From: Hyphomicrobiaceae bacterium | GTDB taxonomy: Bacteria; Pseudomonadota; Alphaproteobacteria; Rhizobiales; Hyphomicrobiaceae | Direction of reading: 5' to 3' | Assembly: GCA_022844225.1 (NCBI GenBank) | Contig: JALHMC010000001.1 | Location: forward strand, 186,001 to 250,000 | Length of the DNA stretch: 64,000 bases | The notes under the pieces: model-generated | The model's database searches: none | Seen by the model: only the letters and a program-made list of their open reading frames with translations | What the model was told of the DNA's origin: nothing | Part shown: piece after piece, positions 10,551-19,975 of the stretch | Numbering within the stretch: the stretch's first letter is position 1 | Layout: the number at the start of each line of letters is the position of its first letter | Program-made: the position numbers and the translations under genes

Positions 10551-11624
10551 TCAGTTGCCGGGGGTGCGTAATGTCCGACTCGGTACGGTCGCCAGGGCCG
10601 GCTCCTCGGGACCGCGTCGTATGTCGCTGCCATCACCAGCGCCGCCGATGCGAACCACGACTCTGCGATTCTGGGCGGCGCACTCCGGTGCCTGGCATAT
10701 GGCGATCGGTCGATCCCGTCCGTAGGCGTAGATGATTATGCGATCGGGGCCTACCCCCTGCTCAACGAGGAGAGCCGCCACAGCCTCGGCCCGCTTCTGC
10801 GAAAGCTCGGTATCGCGCTCATGATTCGTTCGGTGGTCGTCGGCGTGGGCTTCAACGACGACCGGCAAGTCGGAATGTCGTCCGAGCCAGCGTGCCTGAC
10901 CGGCAATGACGGCCCGAGCCCGGCTTCCCAGGTCGCTGCTCGTTTCTGCGAAGAAGACCCTGTCACCGGCGGCTGTCTGGAACTCGAGCGCCAGCATCTG
11001 GAGACGACGCTGGTCCTGCAACTGAAGTCGCTGTCGACTGACAGCTTCGTCCTGTCCGGGTCGAACCGAACGAGGTCCAGCAGCGTCTCGGCCTGCTCGC
11101 GATCGCTCATCGTTGTCGCTGAGCTGCGCGGGAGGGTCGCCGCGTCTCGCTCCCCGCGACTCGGCCTCGGGTGATGCCCTTCCGCGCGATCCGCGGCCTG
11201 CACCGAACATCGCCAAGAGGCGCTCGCGTGCGCGATCTGCCGCAGGTGTTTCAGCGTAGGTTTCAATGAGAACCTCGAGCCGACGCCGAGCCAGCATGAC
11301 GTCTCCTTGCTCAAGAGCGTCACTCGCGTCGACGAGTATCCCTGCGGCCGACCGCTGACGCTCGACCGGTTCGGATTCTTCCGCCTCACCGGTGCGCTTG
11401 TCCGAGATATCCAGTCTCGACGGCCATCCGACGCCCCGCTCTGACCCTTGCGCGCGCGGTGGTTCCGAAACCTGAGCAACGCCTGTGGTCACCTGCAGCA
11501 CGAGCAGGAGGCCGAGCAGTGCGCCACAGGCAAGGCGCCCACTCCTGCCCTCGCTCCGGATGCGGCTCGCATCGAGCGTGACTTCGGAGTATCTGCCGGC
11601 ATTCCTCAAGCCATCCGCCGCCAT
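10551..11624 (-). CDS. OmpA/Pal-domain envelope protein
   Basis: C-terminal domain VVVEAHADDHRT...LSQKRAEAVAALLVEQGV...QNRRVVVRI; N-terminal signal/TM (start uncertain). Confidence 0.82.
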   Translation of the reverse strand: MAADGLRNAGRYSEVTLDASRIRSEGRSGRLACGALLGLLLVLQVTTGVAQVSEPPRAQGSERGVGWPSRLDISDKRTGEAEESEPVERQRSAAGILVDASDALEQGDVMLARRRLEVLIETYAETPAADRARERLLAMFGAGRGSRGRASPEAESRGARRGDPPAQLSDNDERSRAGRDAAGPRSVRPGQDEAVSRQRLQLQDQRRLQMLALEFQTAAGDRVFFAETSSDLGSRARAVIAGQARWLGRHSDLPVVVEAHADDHRTNHERDTELSQKRAEAVAALLVEQGVGPDRIIIYAYGRDRPIAICQAPECAAQNRRVVVRIGGAGDGSDIRRGPEEPALATVPSRTLRTPGN

Positions 11625-11812
11625 TGCACCGGTCCCGCCGCGTCTAAGCTAAGGCTCACCTATCCTTTGACATTGGGGCGCATTTTTGTTGGCGGATCTG
11701 TGATCCGGGCCAAGCCAACAGGAAGCATTACACTCTTTGGTCGTCTCAAAAACAAACGAGGCCGGCTTATGCGCCGACCTCGATCCTGCTCCAGTAATTC
11801 TGTGGCGTCTGC

Positions 11813-12340
11813 TTACGACCCGACGCCCCTGCTGTTCAATACCGTTTGAGCTCTCCGGTTCTGCGACCAGCAGGAGATGTCGTTGCAGACCGCGACCGGT
11901 CGCTCCTTACCGTAGGAGATCGTACGTATCCGGGCGCTACTGACACCGTTGCGAGCCAGGAAGCTCTTGACCGACTCTGCGCGCTTTGCGCCGAGGCCTA
12001 TGTTGTACTCGCGCGTCCCGCGCTCGTCGGCATGACCCTCGATCGTGATCGTATACTGCGAATACTGCTGCAGCCAACGTGCCTGACCGGCCAACGTCTG
12101 TTGGGCTTCGGGTGACAGATCGGTCGCATCAGTCGAGAAGTAGACGATATCGCCTACATTCTGCGCAAAATCCTGCGATGAACCCGGCTTTGCTGTTCCG
12201 CGCGAACTCCCCAACCCTCCAGGGCCGAGGCGTACGTCGTCCGGCTTCGGATTCTGATTGGCGCACGCTCCGGCGCCGAACGCCAATAGGCCCACAATGA
12301 AGATGCGCGTCAGCACCCGGCTTCCCCTCCGCTCGCTCAT
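11813..12340 (-). CDS. pal: Peptidoglycan-associated lipoprotein Pal
   Basis: Lipobox GAGAC, VYFSTDATDLSPEAQQTL, TIEGHADERGTREYNIGLGAKRAESVKSFL, QNRRA. Confidence 0.97.
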   Translation of the reverse strand: MSERRGSRVLTRIFIVGLLAFGAGACANQNPKPDDVRLGPGGLGSSRGTAKPGSSQDFAQNVGDIVYFSTDATDLSPEAQQTLAGQARWLQQYSQYTITIEGHADERGTREYNIGLGAKRAESVKSFLARNGVSSARIRTISYGKERPVAVCNDISCWSQNRRAQTVLNSRGVGS

Positions 12341-12651
12341 GCTAACCCCCTTGTCGGCGCCTCGGGCCGCGCCGCCATCGCCGCAACGACCCGTATGGCC
12401 TGCTTACGGAATGGCCAGATCAACGACTGATTAATCACAGCCACCGTGCAAAATTATGGCCTGTCCTTGGCCAAACAGCGGTCTGGCAGGATCGGTTCAA
12501 GGAAGCAACCCGTTCGACACGGCAATCCCCAAGCCAATCAAAGGACGAATTCAGACTGAAACGAAAGAAGCCGCCCTTATCTGGACGGCCTCTCTCAACT
12601 CAAGACGCTTCGCGACAGCAGCTGCCGCATTACTCTTGCACAAGGCAACCC

Positions 12652-12780
12652 TTAGCGGGAAACCTGCTGCTGCACGGCGACATCCGCGCCGAGCTTCATG
12701 GGCTCGTGGCCCACTTCCTTGCGGCAAGCGCCGAGGGCGACAGCAGCAAGGACCGTTGCAAGAACGATAGCGCCTTTCAT
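12652..12780 (-). CDS. Small lipoprotein (42 aa), paralog of the next one
   Basis: Not in ORF track; MKGAIVLATVLAAVALGACRKEVGHEPMKLGADVAVQQQVSR; lipobox LGAC; upstream aaggag ribosome-binding site. Confidence 0.75.
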   Translation of the reverse strand: MKGAIVLATVLAAVALGACRKEVGHEPMKLGADVAVQQQVSR

Positions 12781-12817
12781 TGTATTCTCCTTTTGCCCTG
12801 CAGGGCAGCACGACTTG

Positions 12818-12955
12818 TTAGCGAGCAACCTGGATGGTCGCTGGAACGTCAGCGCCGAGCTTCATCGGCTCGTGATATTCCTCGCGACGGCACGCCGAAA
12901 CTGCGACCGTGGCCAGGATCGTCGCGAGGACGATGGCACTCTTGACAGCGTTCAT
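12818..12955 (-). CDS. Small lipoprotein (45 aa), paralog of the previous one
   Basis: Not in ORF track; MNAVKSAIVLATILATVAVSACRREEYHEPMKLGADVPATIQVAR; lipobox VSAC; upstream aggagag ribosome-binding site. Confidence 0.75.
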   Translation of the reverse strand: MNAVKSAIVLATILATVAVSACRREEYHEPMKLGADVPATIQVAR

Positions 12956-13223
12956 GTTCTCTCTCCTAGAGCTAGTTCGGCAATCGCCTGTTTGGGGTAT
13001 CCCCGTGCACCCTGCAGATCAAGAAGTGTGGCCAGTATCACCAGCTTTTCCACCGCTTGCGATGCGAAAATACAACGAAGAGGCCCCGCTCAGGTAACGC
13101 TCCAGAAGGCCGGATGACGCCTACATCATGTACGCGAAAACGCCGGTTTCACGGGCCTTTGAGCTCGGGAACCGATGCACGCGAAAGTAGGTGGAAGGCG
13201 TTAATGCCGCGTTAAACGTCGTG

Positions 13224-14627
13224 CTACTTCAGGAGCGGCGACCAGGCGGGGTCGGAGGCGAATGAGGGCGTCCGAACGACTCGCTCGTTGTGGCCGGTGA
13301 TGTCGACGGAAAGGAGCTGCGGGCCTCCAGTGGCGCCGGCCTGCTCGCGGAAGAACATGAGGAAGCGTCCATTCGGGGCCCACGTGGGACCCTCGTTATG
13401 GAAACCGTCGCTGAGGACCCGCTCACCCGTACCATCGATGCGCATGACACCGATAAGAAAACGCCCGCCGAGTTGCTTCGTGAACGCGATGTGGTCCCCG
13501 CGCGGGGACCACACGGGGGTAGAATACCTGCCGTCACCGTTGCTCAACCGGCGGGCGCCTCCGCCTTCCGACGACATGACGTAGAGCTGCTGCGTGCCCT
13601 CGCGGTCCGATTCGAAGACGATCTGGCGGCCGTCGGGTGCATAGCATGGGCCTGTATCGATCGACTGCGGGTTGGTGAGTCGCCGCATTTGCCGGGAGCG
13701 CAGGTCCATCTCGAGTAGTCCGCTCACCCCGCCTTCGCCTTGGCTCATGACAATGCGCTGGCCATCCGGCGAGAACCGAGGTGCGAACGACATGCCGGGA
13801 AAGTCGCCCACGACTTGACGCTGACCGGTCTCAATATTCATGAGCACCACGCGGGGTTCCCCCCGCGTATAGGTCATGTAGGTGATTTCCTGGCTGGTCG
13901 GGCTGAAGCGAGGCGTGATCACCAGCTCCTGACCGTTGCTGAGGTAGCGCACGCCTGCGCCGTCCTGGTCCATCAGCGCCAGCCTCTTGATGCGCTTCTG
14001 TTTGGGCCCTGTCTCGTCGATAAAAACGATGCGCGTGTCGAAATACCCCTTCTCGAGCGTCAGCTTCTCCCAGACTTGGTCGGCCACGATGTGGGCGATC
14101 CGCCGCCAGCTTTGGGCCGAGGTCGATAGCTGCTGGCCCGTGAGTTGCTTGCCGAGCAGCACGTCCCAAAGCCGAAACTCGGTGCGAACGCGGCCATCGC
14201 CGGTCCGGGCGACCCGGCCGACGACAAGCGCCTCGGCGCCTACCGATCGCCAATCGGCAAAGCGCGGTGCAATGTTGATGTCGCCGATGCGCTCGATGAA
14301 CGAGCGCGAATCGAGCGGCTGAAACAGCCCGGAACTCTGCAGGTCGGCCGCGATGATATTGGCCACCTCCTGCCCGAGCTGCGGGTCGTCCGACAGAAAG
14401 GGCGGAATGGCGATCGGTCGCGGTCGCAGGTTCGCCTGGTCGACATCGACCTCGAGTGGCCCAGATCCCGGAGCACGGCCCTGCGCTTGCGCGGCGCGGC
14501 CCTGAGCCAAGACCGACATCGCAGGCAGACCGCTGACCAAGGCGGCACCTAAAGACAGGCGCAAGGCATCGCGACGGGTTGGCACCGGCTTCCTCTTCTC
14601 AAAATGCGCACAATGGTGGCCGGACAA
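13224..14627 (-). CDS. tolB: Tol-Pal system beta-propeller protein TolB
   Basis: [17 protein letters not shown]-terminal domain, repeated FSPDGQRI / [23 protein letters not shown] propeller blades. Confidence 0.97.
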   Translation of the reverse strand: MSGHHCAHFEKRKPVPTRRDALRLSLGAALVSGLPAMSVLAQGRAAQAQGRAPGSGPLEVDVDQANLRPRPIAIPPFLSDDPQLGQEVANIIAADLQSSGLFQPLDSRSFIERIGDINIAPRFADWRSVGAEALVVGRVARTGDGRVRTEFRLWDVLLGKQLTGQQLSTSAQSWRRIAHIVADQVWEKLTLEKGYFDTRIVFIDETGPKQKRIKRLALMDQDGAGVRYLSNGQELVITPRFSPTSQEITYMTYTRGEPRVVLMNIETGQRQVVGDFPGMSFAPRFSPDGQRIVMSQGEGGVSGLLEMDLRSRQMRRLTNPQSIDTGPCYAPDGRQIVFESDREGTQQLYVMSSEGGGARRLSNGDGRYSTPVWSPRGDHIAFTKQLGGRFLIGVMRIDGTGERVLSDGFHNEGPTWAPNGRFLMFFREQAGATGGPQLLSVDITGHNERVVRTPSFASDPAWSPLLK

Positions 14628-14707
14628 GGCCCACCGCTTGATCGGGTGTCAAGGTGTCGAAAATTGGGTGCCGTCGACCAAGACCGTACCGACAGCTTTT
14701 TTTGCCA

Positions 14708-15589
14708 TCAGGCACTCGGCATGGTCCGCGCTGCCTCGGAGGCAGCAAAGACGTCGAGCGCCGCGGAGTCCACCGCAATCGAAGTACCTCCAGCAACCAG
14801 GCTCACACCGTTCCTGCGGGCCTCGAGGGCGCGATCGAGACGCACAAGAGCGAGTGCGCGCGTGCCGTCGACGGAGCCCACGCGCCCGATGACCGCGTCG
14901 CCGGCCATCACTTCGCTACCTTTGGCGAGAGGGGCGTCGCCCTCGATCCGCACGACGCGCTTCCTCACGACCGTCTTGTGCTGCATGCGAGCCACGACCT
15001 CCTGCCCGACGAAGCAGCCCTTCACGAAGGAAACGCCAGCAAACCGATCGAATCCCGCTTCATGTGGGAAAGCATCACCGAGCGCATAATCGCGCCCTGC
15101 TTCGGGTACGCCCAGCGCAATGCGGTGCCGGTGGAAAGCGGCCTCCCCCTCGTCCACGGCTGCGAGCTTCATGGACATCTCTGGTGCCATGATCGCGCGA
15201 TATCCGAGCCCTTCAGCGCGCGGATCGGGATAGACAGTGGCGAGCGGCCAAGACGGCGCTGGTCCACCCCAGCTGGCGACGACGATGCGGCTCCCAGAGA
15301 GATCGTTGAGCGCGACCTTCGCGCGCAGGCGGTAGAGCGTCAGCCGCTTCACGAGATCCCCAGCGCCGGCTCGTGCGGTTTCCAGGAGATAACCATCGCC
15401 GTGTCGAGCGACGAAGAACTCGAACAAAATCTTGCCCTGCGGTGTGAGCAGCCCGGTGTGGATCGCAGGAACGGCATCTAGTTGGGCCATGTCGTTCGTG
15501 ATCAGGTTGTCGAGAAAGTCGCGCGAATCTTCGCCGCTCACCGACACGACACCTCGATCGGGCAACAGAGCTAGGTGGTTCGCGCTCAT
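14708..15589 (-). CDS. ygfZ: YgfZ/GcvT-domain folate-binding protein
   Basis: KGCFVGQEVVARMQHKTVVRKR signature; start placed at ATG 15589 (MSANHLALLPDRGVVSVSGEDSRDFLDNLITND); longer ORF upstream overlaps pyrC antisense. Confidence 0.88.
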   Translation of the reverse strand: MSANHLALLPDRGVVSVSGEDSRDFLDNLITNDMAQLDAVPAIHTGLLTPQGKILFEFFVARHGDGYLLETARAGAGDLVKRLTLYRLRAKVALNDLSGSRIVVASWGGPAPSWPLATVYPDPRAEGLGYRAIMAPEMSMKLAAVDEGEAAFHRHRIALGVPEAGRDYALGDAFPHEAGFDRFAGVSFVKGCFVGQEVVARMQHKTVVRKRVVRIEGDAPLAKGSEVMAGDAVIGRVGSVDGTRALALVRLDRALEARRNGVSLVAGGTSIAVDSAALDVFAASEAARTMPSA

Positions 15590-15709
15590 GATCGCTTCCT
15601 TCGCACTCGCAAAACGCCAGCGGAGCTTCTCTAGATGGTCGATATACGCTAATCCGGCATCCGAAACGTCACGCGCCGGGAAAGGCGCCAGCTGAGCGGG
15701 TTCGCGCAC

Positions 15710-17041
15710 ATGACCGACACCTATGATCTCCTCATCAAGGGCGCAACCGTCGTCAATCACGACGGCGAGGGCGTGCGCGATGTCGCCATCCGAGCCGGAC
15801 GCATTGCCGCCATCGGCCAACTCGGGAGCGCAAAGGCAGCCGAGGTGCTCGACGCACGAGGATTGCACGTGCTGCCCGGCGTGATCGACAGCCAAGTGCA
15901 CTTCCGCGAGCCGGGGCTCGAGCACAAGGAGGATCTGGCAACCGGCAGCCGTGCAGCCGTCATGGGTGGTGTCACGGCCGTTTTCGAGATGCCGAACACC
16001 AAGCCACTGACAACGGATGCGGCTGCGCTGGCGGATAAGGTACGCAGGGCGCGCGGCAGGATGCACTGCGATTTCGCCTTCTATGTCGGGGGCACGCGCG
16101 AGAACATCGCCGACATTCCGGCACTTGAAAAGCTCGAGGCCTCGGCCGGCATCAAGGTCTTCATGGGTGCCTCGACCGGCGACCTCCTCGTCGAGGACGA
16201 GCCTTCGCTCGACCGCATCATCGCGCAGCTCTCACGGCGGGCAGCCTTCCACTCCGAAGATGAAGCGCGACTTCGCGCCCGTGCCGACGTCCGGGAGCAC
16301 GGCAATCCCGCGACGCACCCCATTTGGCGTGACCCGGAAGCGGCAATGATTGCCACACGGCGACTGGTGGGCCTCGCCGAGAAGTACAGGAGACGTGTCC
16401 ACGTCCTCCACATCTCGACAGCCGACGAGATCAAATGGCTCCGTGACCACAAGGACTGGGCGAGCTGCGAGGTGACGCCGAATCACCTCACGCTCGTTGC
16501 TCCCGATTGTTACGAGCGGCTCGGCACCTTTGCGCAGATGAATCCACCCGTGCGCGACGAGACGCATCGACAAGGCATCTGGGCCGGAATCGCGGATGGA
16601 ACTGTCGACGTCCTAGGTTCCGACCATGCCCCGCACACGATCGAGGAGAAGCACCACCCCTATCCCGAGAGCCATTCGGGCATGACAGGCGTGCAGACGC
16701 TGGTACCGCTGATGCTCGATCACGTGAACGCGGGCCGCCTTTCGCTCGCCCGCCTCGTGGACCTCACCAGCGCGGGTGTACAACGACTATTCGGCATCAT
16801 CGGCAAAGGCCGTATCGCCGTCGGCTATGACGCCGACTTCACCATCGTCGACATGGGGCGAGCGGAGACGATCACCAACGGCTGGATCCAGTCGCGCTCC
16901 CAATGGACGCCCTATGACGGGATGAAGGTGAAAGGTTGGCCCGTCGGCACACTCGTTCGCGGACGCCGCGTCATGTGGCAAGGCGAGATCGAGAAGATTG
17001 CAGCCGGCGCTCCCGTGCGCTTCCTCGATGGCGCGGCCTGA
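15710..17041 (+). CDS. pyrC: Dihydroorotase
   Basis: GVIDSQVHFREPGLEHKEDLATGSRAAVMGGVTAVFEMPNTKP, VLGSDHAPHT. Confidence 0.9.
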   Translation: MTDTYDLLIKGATVVNHDGEGVRDVAIRAGRIAAIGQLGSAKAAEVLDARGLHVLPGVIDSQVHFREPGLEHKEDLATGSRAAVMGGVTAVFEMPNTKPLTTDAAALADKVRRARGRMHCDFAFYVGGTRENIADIPALEKLEASAGIKVFMGASTGDLLVEDEPSLDRIIAQLSRRAAFHSEDEARLRARADVREHGNPATHPIWRDPEAAMIATRRLVGLAEKYRRRVHVLHISTADEIKWLRDHKDWASCEVTPNHLTLVAPDCYERLGTFAQMNPPVRDETHRQGIWAGIADGTVDVLGSDHAPHTIEEKHHPYPESHSGMTGVQTLVPLMLDHVNAGRLSLARLVDLTSAGVQRLFGIIGKGRIAVGYDADFTIVDMGRAETITNGWIQSRSQWTPYDGMKVKGWPVGTLVRGRRVMWQGEIEKIAAGAPVRFLDGAA

Positions 17042-17070
17042 GGCCGTCGCCATCGTCAAAGGTATCTAGG

Positions 17071-17880
17071 TCAACGCCGGCCAGCTTCCGCAGTACGCAG
17101 GCTCGAAACAACGACGACCTTGGTGCCGACGCCAACTCGGGCGGCCAAATCGATCACGTGGCCGTTCAGCATTCGGAAACAGCCCGACGACGAGGCACGA
17201 CCGATCGATTTCGCGTCATTGGTGCCGTGAATCCGATAGAGCGTGTTGCCAAGGTAGAGTGCCTTTGCGCCGAGCGGGTTACGGATGCCGCCAGTCATCT
17301 TCTCAGGCAGCTTGGGATCGCGCTCACGCATCTCGGCCGGCGGGTGCCAATCGGGCCACTCCGCTATGCGACTGATCTTCTCCTCGCCGGTCCACGAGAA
17401 CCCCTCGCGGCCGACGGATATCGGGTAGCGTAATGCCGAACCGGCGGCCTCGACGAGCAGGAGCTGACGTCCGGCCGTGTCGATGAGGATCGTGCCAGGT
17501 CCGTGCGCACTGCGGAAACTGATACGCTCCGGCCCGAGCGGCTCGATGTCCGGACGGGCACCTCCACTCATGAGCTTCGGCGCCTGTTCAAAGCCGTCCC
17601 GGTCGTAGCTCGACCGCCGACGTGGCTCGTAGTCGTCATCTCTGTCGTAGTAGCGCCGTCGATCCTCGTACGGATCGTAATAGCGGCTCGGCGGCACGCG
17701 ATAACCCCACAAACTTGGTGCCGGCTCGTAATAACTCCGCTCCCGGTAATAGTTGCCTCGTGGCCGTGGCTCGTCCCAGCGCCAGCTTTGCGCCTCGGCA
17801 GGTACAGCAGTCATGATCAACGTCGCGGGCATCGCTGCCAGGAGCGTTGGCATCAGACTGAGAAAAATCATTCTCTTCAT
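17071..17880 (-). CDS. L,D-transpeptidase (YkuD domain), copy A
   Basis: ALYLGNTLYRIHGTNDAKSIGRASSSGCFRMLNGHVIDLAARV catalytic HG(x)nS(S/A)GC(F/I)R motif; signal peptide. Confidence 0.93.
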   Translation of the reverse strand: MKRMIFLSLMPTLLAAMPATLIMTAVPAEAQSWRWDEPRPRGNYYRERSYYEPAPSLWGYRVPPSRYYDPYEDRRRYYDRDDDYEPRRRSSYDRDGFEQAPKLMSGGARPDIEPLGPERISFRSAHGPGTILIDTAGRQLLLVEAAGSALRYPISVGREGFSWTGEEKISRIAEWPDWHPPAEMRERDPKLPEKMTGGIRNPLGAKALYLGNTLYRIHGTNDAKSIGRASSSGCFRMLNGHVIDLAARVGVGTKVVVVSSLRTAEAGRR

Positions 17881-18092
17881 GGCGTTCTACTCCCTGCCTC
17901 ACAGATATGGGGCGAACTCCGCGAATTTGAAGTCCCCGGTTCGAGTTTCGTTAGCAGTCCTTCGCCCTTTACCGGCTCACCGATGGCGACGACCGTGGCA
18001 TGGTCATGGCGGCGCCGGCCAATGACATTGGCGAGAGGACTGAGACGCTAAGTGAGACTGGGATGCGGGACCGCTGTTCGAGCCCCCGACGG

Positions 18093-18836
18093 TTAGTTCC
18101 TCGCCGTGCGTGTCGAGCCATTGACTACGACAACCTTCGTCCCGACTCCCACACGGCTCGCGAGATCGACCACATGCCTATTGTGCATGCGAAAGCAACC
18201 TGACGACGAGGCGCGTCCGATCGAGCGGGCATCGCTCGTGCCGTGAATCCGATAGAGCGTATTGCCAAGGTAGAGGGCCTTGGCGCCGAGTGGATTACGG
18301 ACGCCGCCGATCATTTTAACCGGAAGCCTCGGGTCGCGTTCGCGCATCTCGGCAGGCGGGTGCCAATCCGGCCAGTTCGCCATGCGGCTGATCTTCTCCG
18401 TGCCCGTCCAGGTGAAGCCTTCCCGGCCAACCGATACAGGATAAACCAATGCCGTCGAAGGCCCTCGCACCAGGTAGAGACGGCGCGCGGCCGTATCGAC
18501 CACGATGGTCCCGGCTGGTTGCCCGGAAGTGTAGCGGACCTCCGTCGGGGCCTGCGGATCGATTGCGGGACGCGGTCCACCATCAAGGACCTGGGGCGCG
18601 GACGGGTTGCCCGTTGGCTCGTCATCGTCGTCGGCAGAGAAAATGCTGCCAAGCGGCGTCAAACTCGCGGGTGCTGCGGAGCCTGGTCGGGCCTTCTTCG
18701 CTTTGGGCGTGGGTGAAGGTGTGCTCGGTCGCGAAGTCTCGAGCAGGCTTCGTTGATACCATGGAGCCCAAGTCTGACCGATAGCAGGCGCAGACATCAT
18801 CACAGTCAAACCGGCGACGACCACAAAACGGTTCAT
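18093..18836 (-). CDS. L,D-transpeptidase (YkuD domain), copy B
   Basis: ALYLGNTLYRIHGTSDARSIGRASSSGCFRMHNRHVVDLASRV; start at ATG 18836 with signal peptide MNRFVVVAGLTVMMSAPAIGQ. Confidence 0.93.
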   Translation of the reverse strand: MNRFVVVAGLTVMMSAPAIGQTWAPWYQRSLLETSRPSTPSPTPKAKKARPGSAAPASLTPLGSIFSADDDDEPTGNPSAPQVLDGGPRPAIDPQAPTEVRYTSGQPAGTIVVDTAARRLYLVRGPSTALVYPVSVGREGFTWTGTEKISRMANWPDWHPPAEMRERDPRLPVKMIGGVRNPLGAKALYLGNTLYRIHGTSDARSIGRASSSGCFRMHNRHVVDLASRVGVGTKVVVVNGSTRTARN

Positions 18837-19248
18837 CAGAGGCCCCCTCTTTCGCGGATACACTTTCGTAATGGATCATCGTCGACCGGGCCTAACCGAT
18901 GGTCGACGTATGGTTACCGGAGACATGTAAGCGGTCCTGCCCGCGGGATGTGTACGCGCGGATGTCGATGGTCGCAGCAGGGCCAACTCGATTTGGGTTC
19001 GCGATGCCCGGCAGCGTGCCTGTGCACCGAGCAGGCCGTCACATGGACAAGGGCCGTTGCGCTCAGTACCAGTACCCGATCGAGCATGCGAAGGCCTGTG
19101 GCGGGCTGGCAGCGGGAGGTTTCCGTTTGAGCGGCGAGGATGACGGTCGGCGCACGACTGAGCGCAGCCAGCGCGCACGACAACACCTGTCCTGGCCACT
19201 CCAGCGCGCAGTCGAGGGCCCATCGCATCGAAGCACCGTCCTGGGCCT

Positions 19249-19908
19249 ATGGTGGGGCTAGGGCTGGTGCCAAATCCTCTCGTCATACCCATCGGATTCC
19301 TGATCGGGGTGCTGATCGCGCTGCCCATCGGGCCGATCAATTTCCTCGGTTTGCAAAGGGCAGCCGAGCGCGGCTTTTTTGGCGGCCTCGCAGCTGGCAT
19401 CGGCATTACGCTCGGCGATGCCATGATCGCCTCGGTGGCGACGTTCGGCGTCAAGGCTCTTAGCGGCGCCGTGGCTCACTATCGCTGGGCGATCCAGATC
19501 GTCGGCGGTATCGCGCTGATCGCGTCCGGGACGAAGCTCTTTTTCTCGCGCAATACATTCCGCAGCGTGCAGGATGCGGCCGACACCACGCTCTCCGACT
19601 ACGCGTGGGACATTCCCAAGCTGGTGATCCTGACGATCACGAACCCCGGGGCTGTCCTGAGCCTCATCGCCATCATCGGTGGGGCGAGTTCGTTCGTCGA
19701 GGTCGAGTCGCGGAGCGATGCGATCGCAATGGTTCTCGCGATCATGGGCGGCAGCTTCTTCTATTGGCTGGTCGTCTCGCACCTGATCAATAGCGTGCGA
19801 CACCGTCTGACGTCTCCCGCAATGCAACGCATCAATCAGCTATCGGGCCTCATTCTGATTGGTTTCGGTTGTCTGCTGATCGGTGAGATGATCTTGAAGC
19901 GGCTCTGA
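19249..19908 (+). CDS. LysE/RhtB family translocator
   Basis: Six-TM pattern with IALPIGPINFLGLQRAAERGFFGGLAAGIGITLGDA; NPGAVLSLIAI. Confidence 0.82.
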   Translation: MVGLGLVPNPLVIPIGFLIGVLIALPIGPINFLGLQRAAERGFFGGLAAGIGITLGDAMIASVATFGVKALSGAVAHYRWAIQIVGGIALIASGTKLFFSRNTFRSVQDAADTTLSDYAWDIPKLVILTITNPGAVLSLIAIIGGASSFVEVESRSDAIAMVLAIMGGSFFYWLVVSHLINSVRHRLTSPAMQRINQLSGLILIGFGCLLIGEMILKRL

Positions 19909-19975
19909 CGGGCGTGCGCTGGCGGGCGAATGCTGTCATCGAGCGCGGGTGCCGTCCGATACCGGGGACACACAC

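Noticed and set aside
12456-12540. tRNA-like stretch (ggttcaagg...cccgttcgacacgg)
   Set aside because: No consistent acceptor, anticodon and T stems could be paired by hand; only a 3-bp T-stem-like element
12698-13117. Plus-strand ORF with apparently repeated sequence
   Set aside because: Its repetition is the antisense reflection of the two tandem small lipoprotein genes
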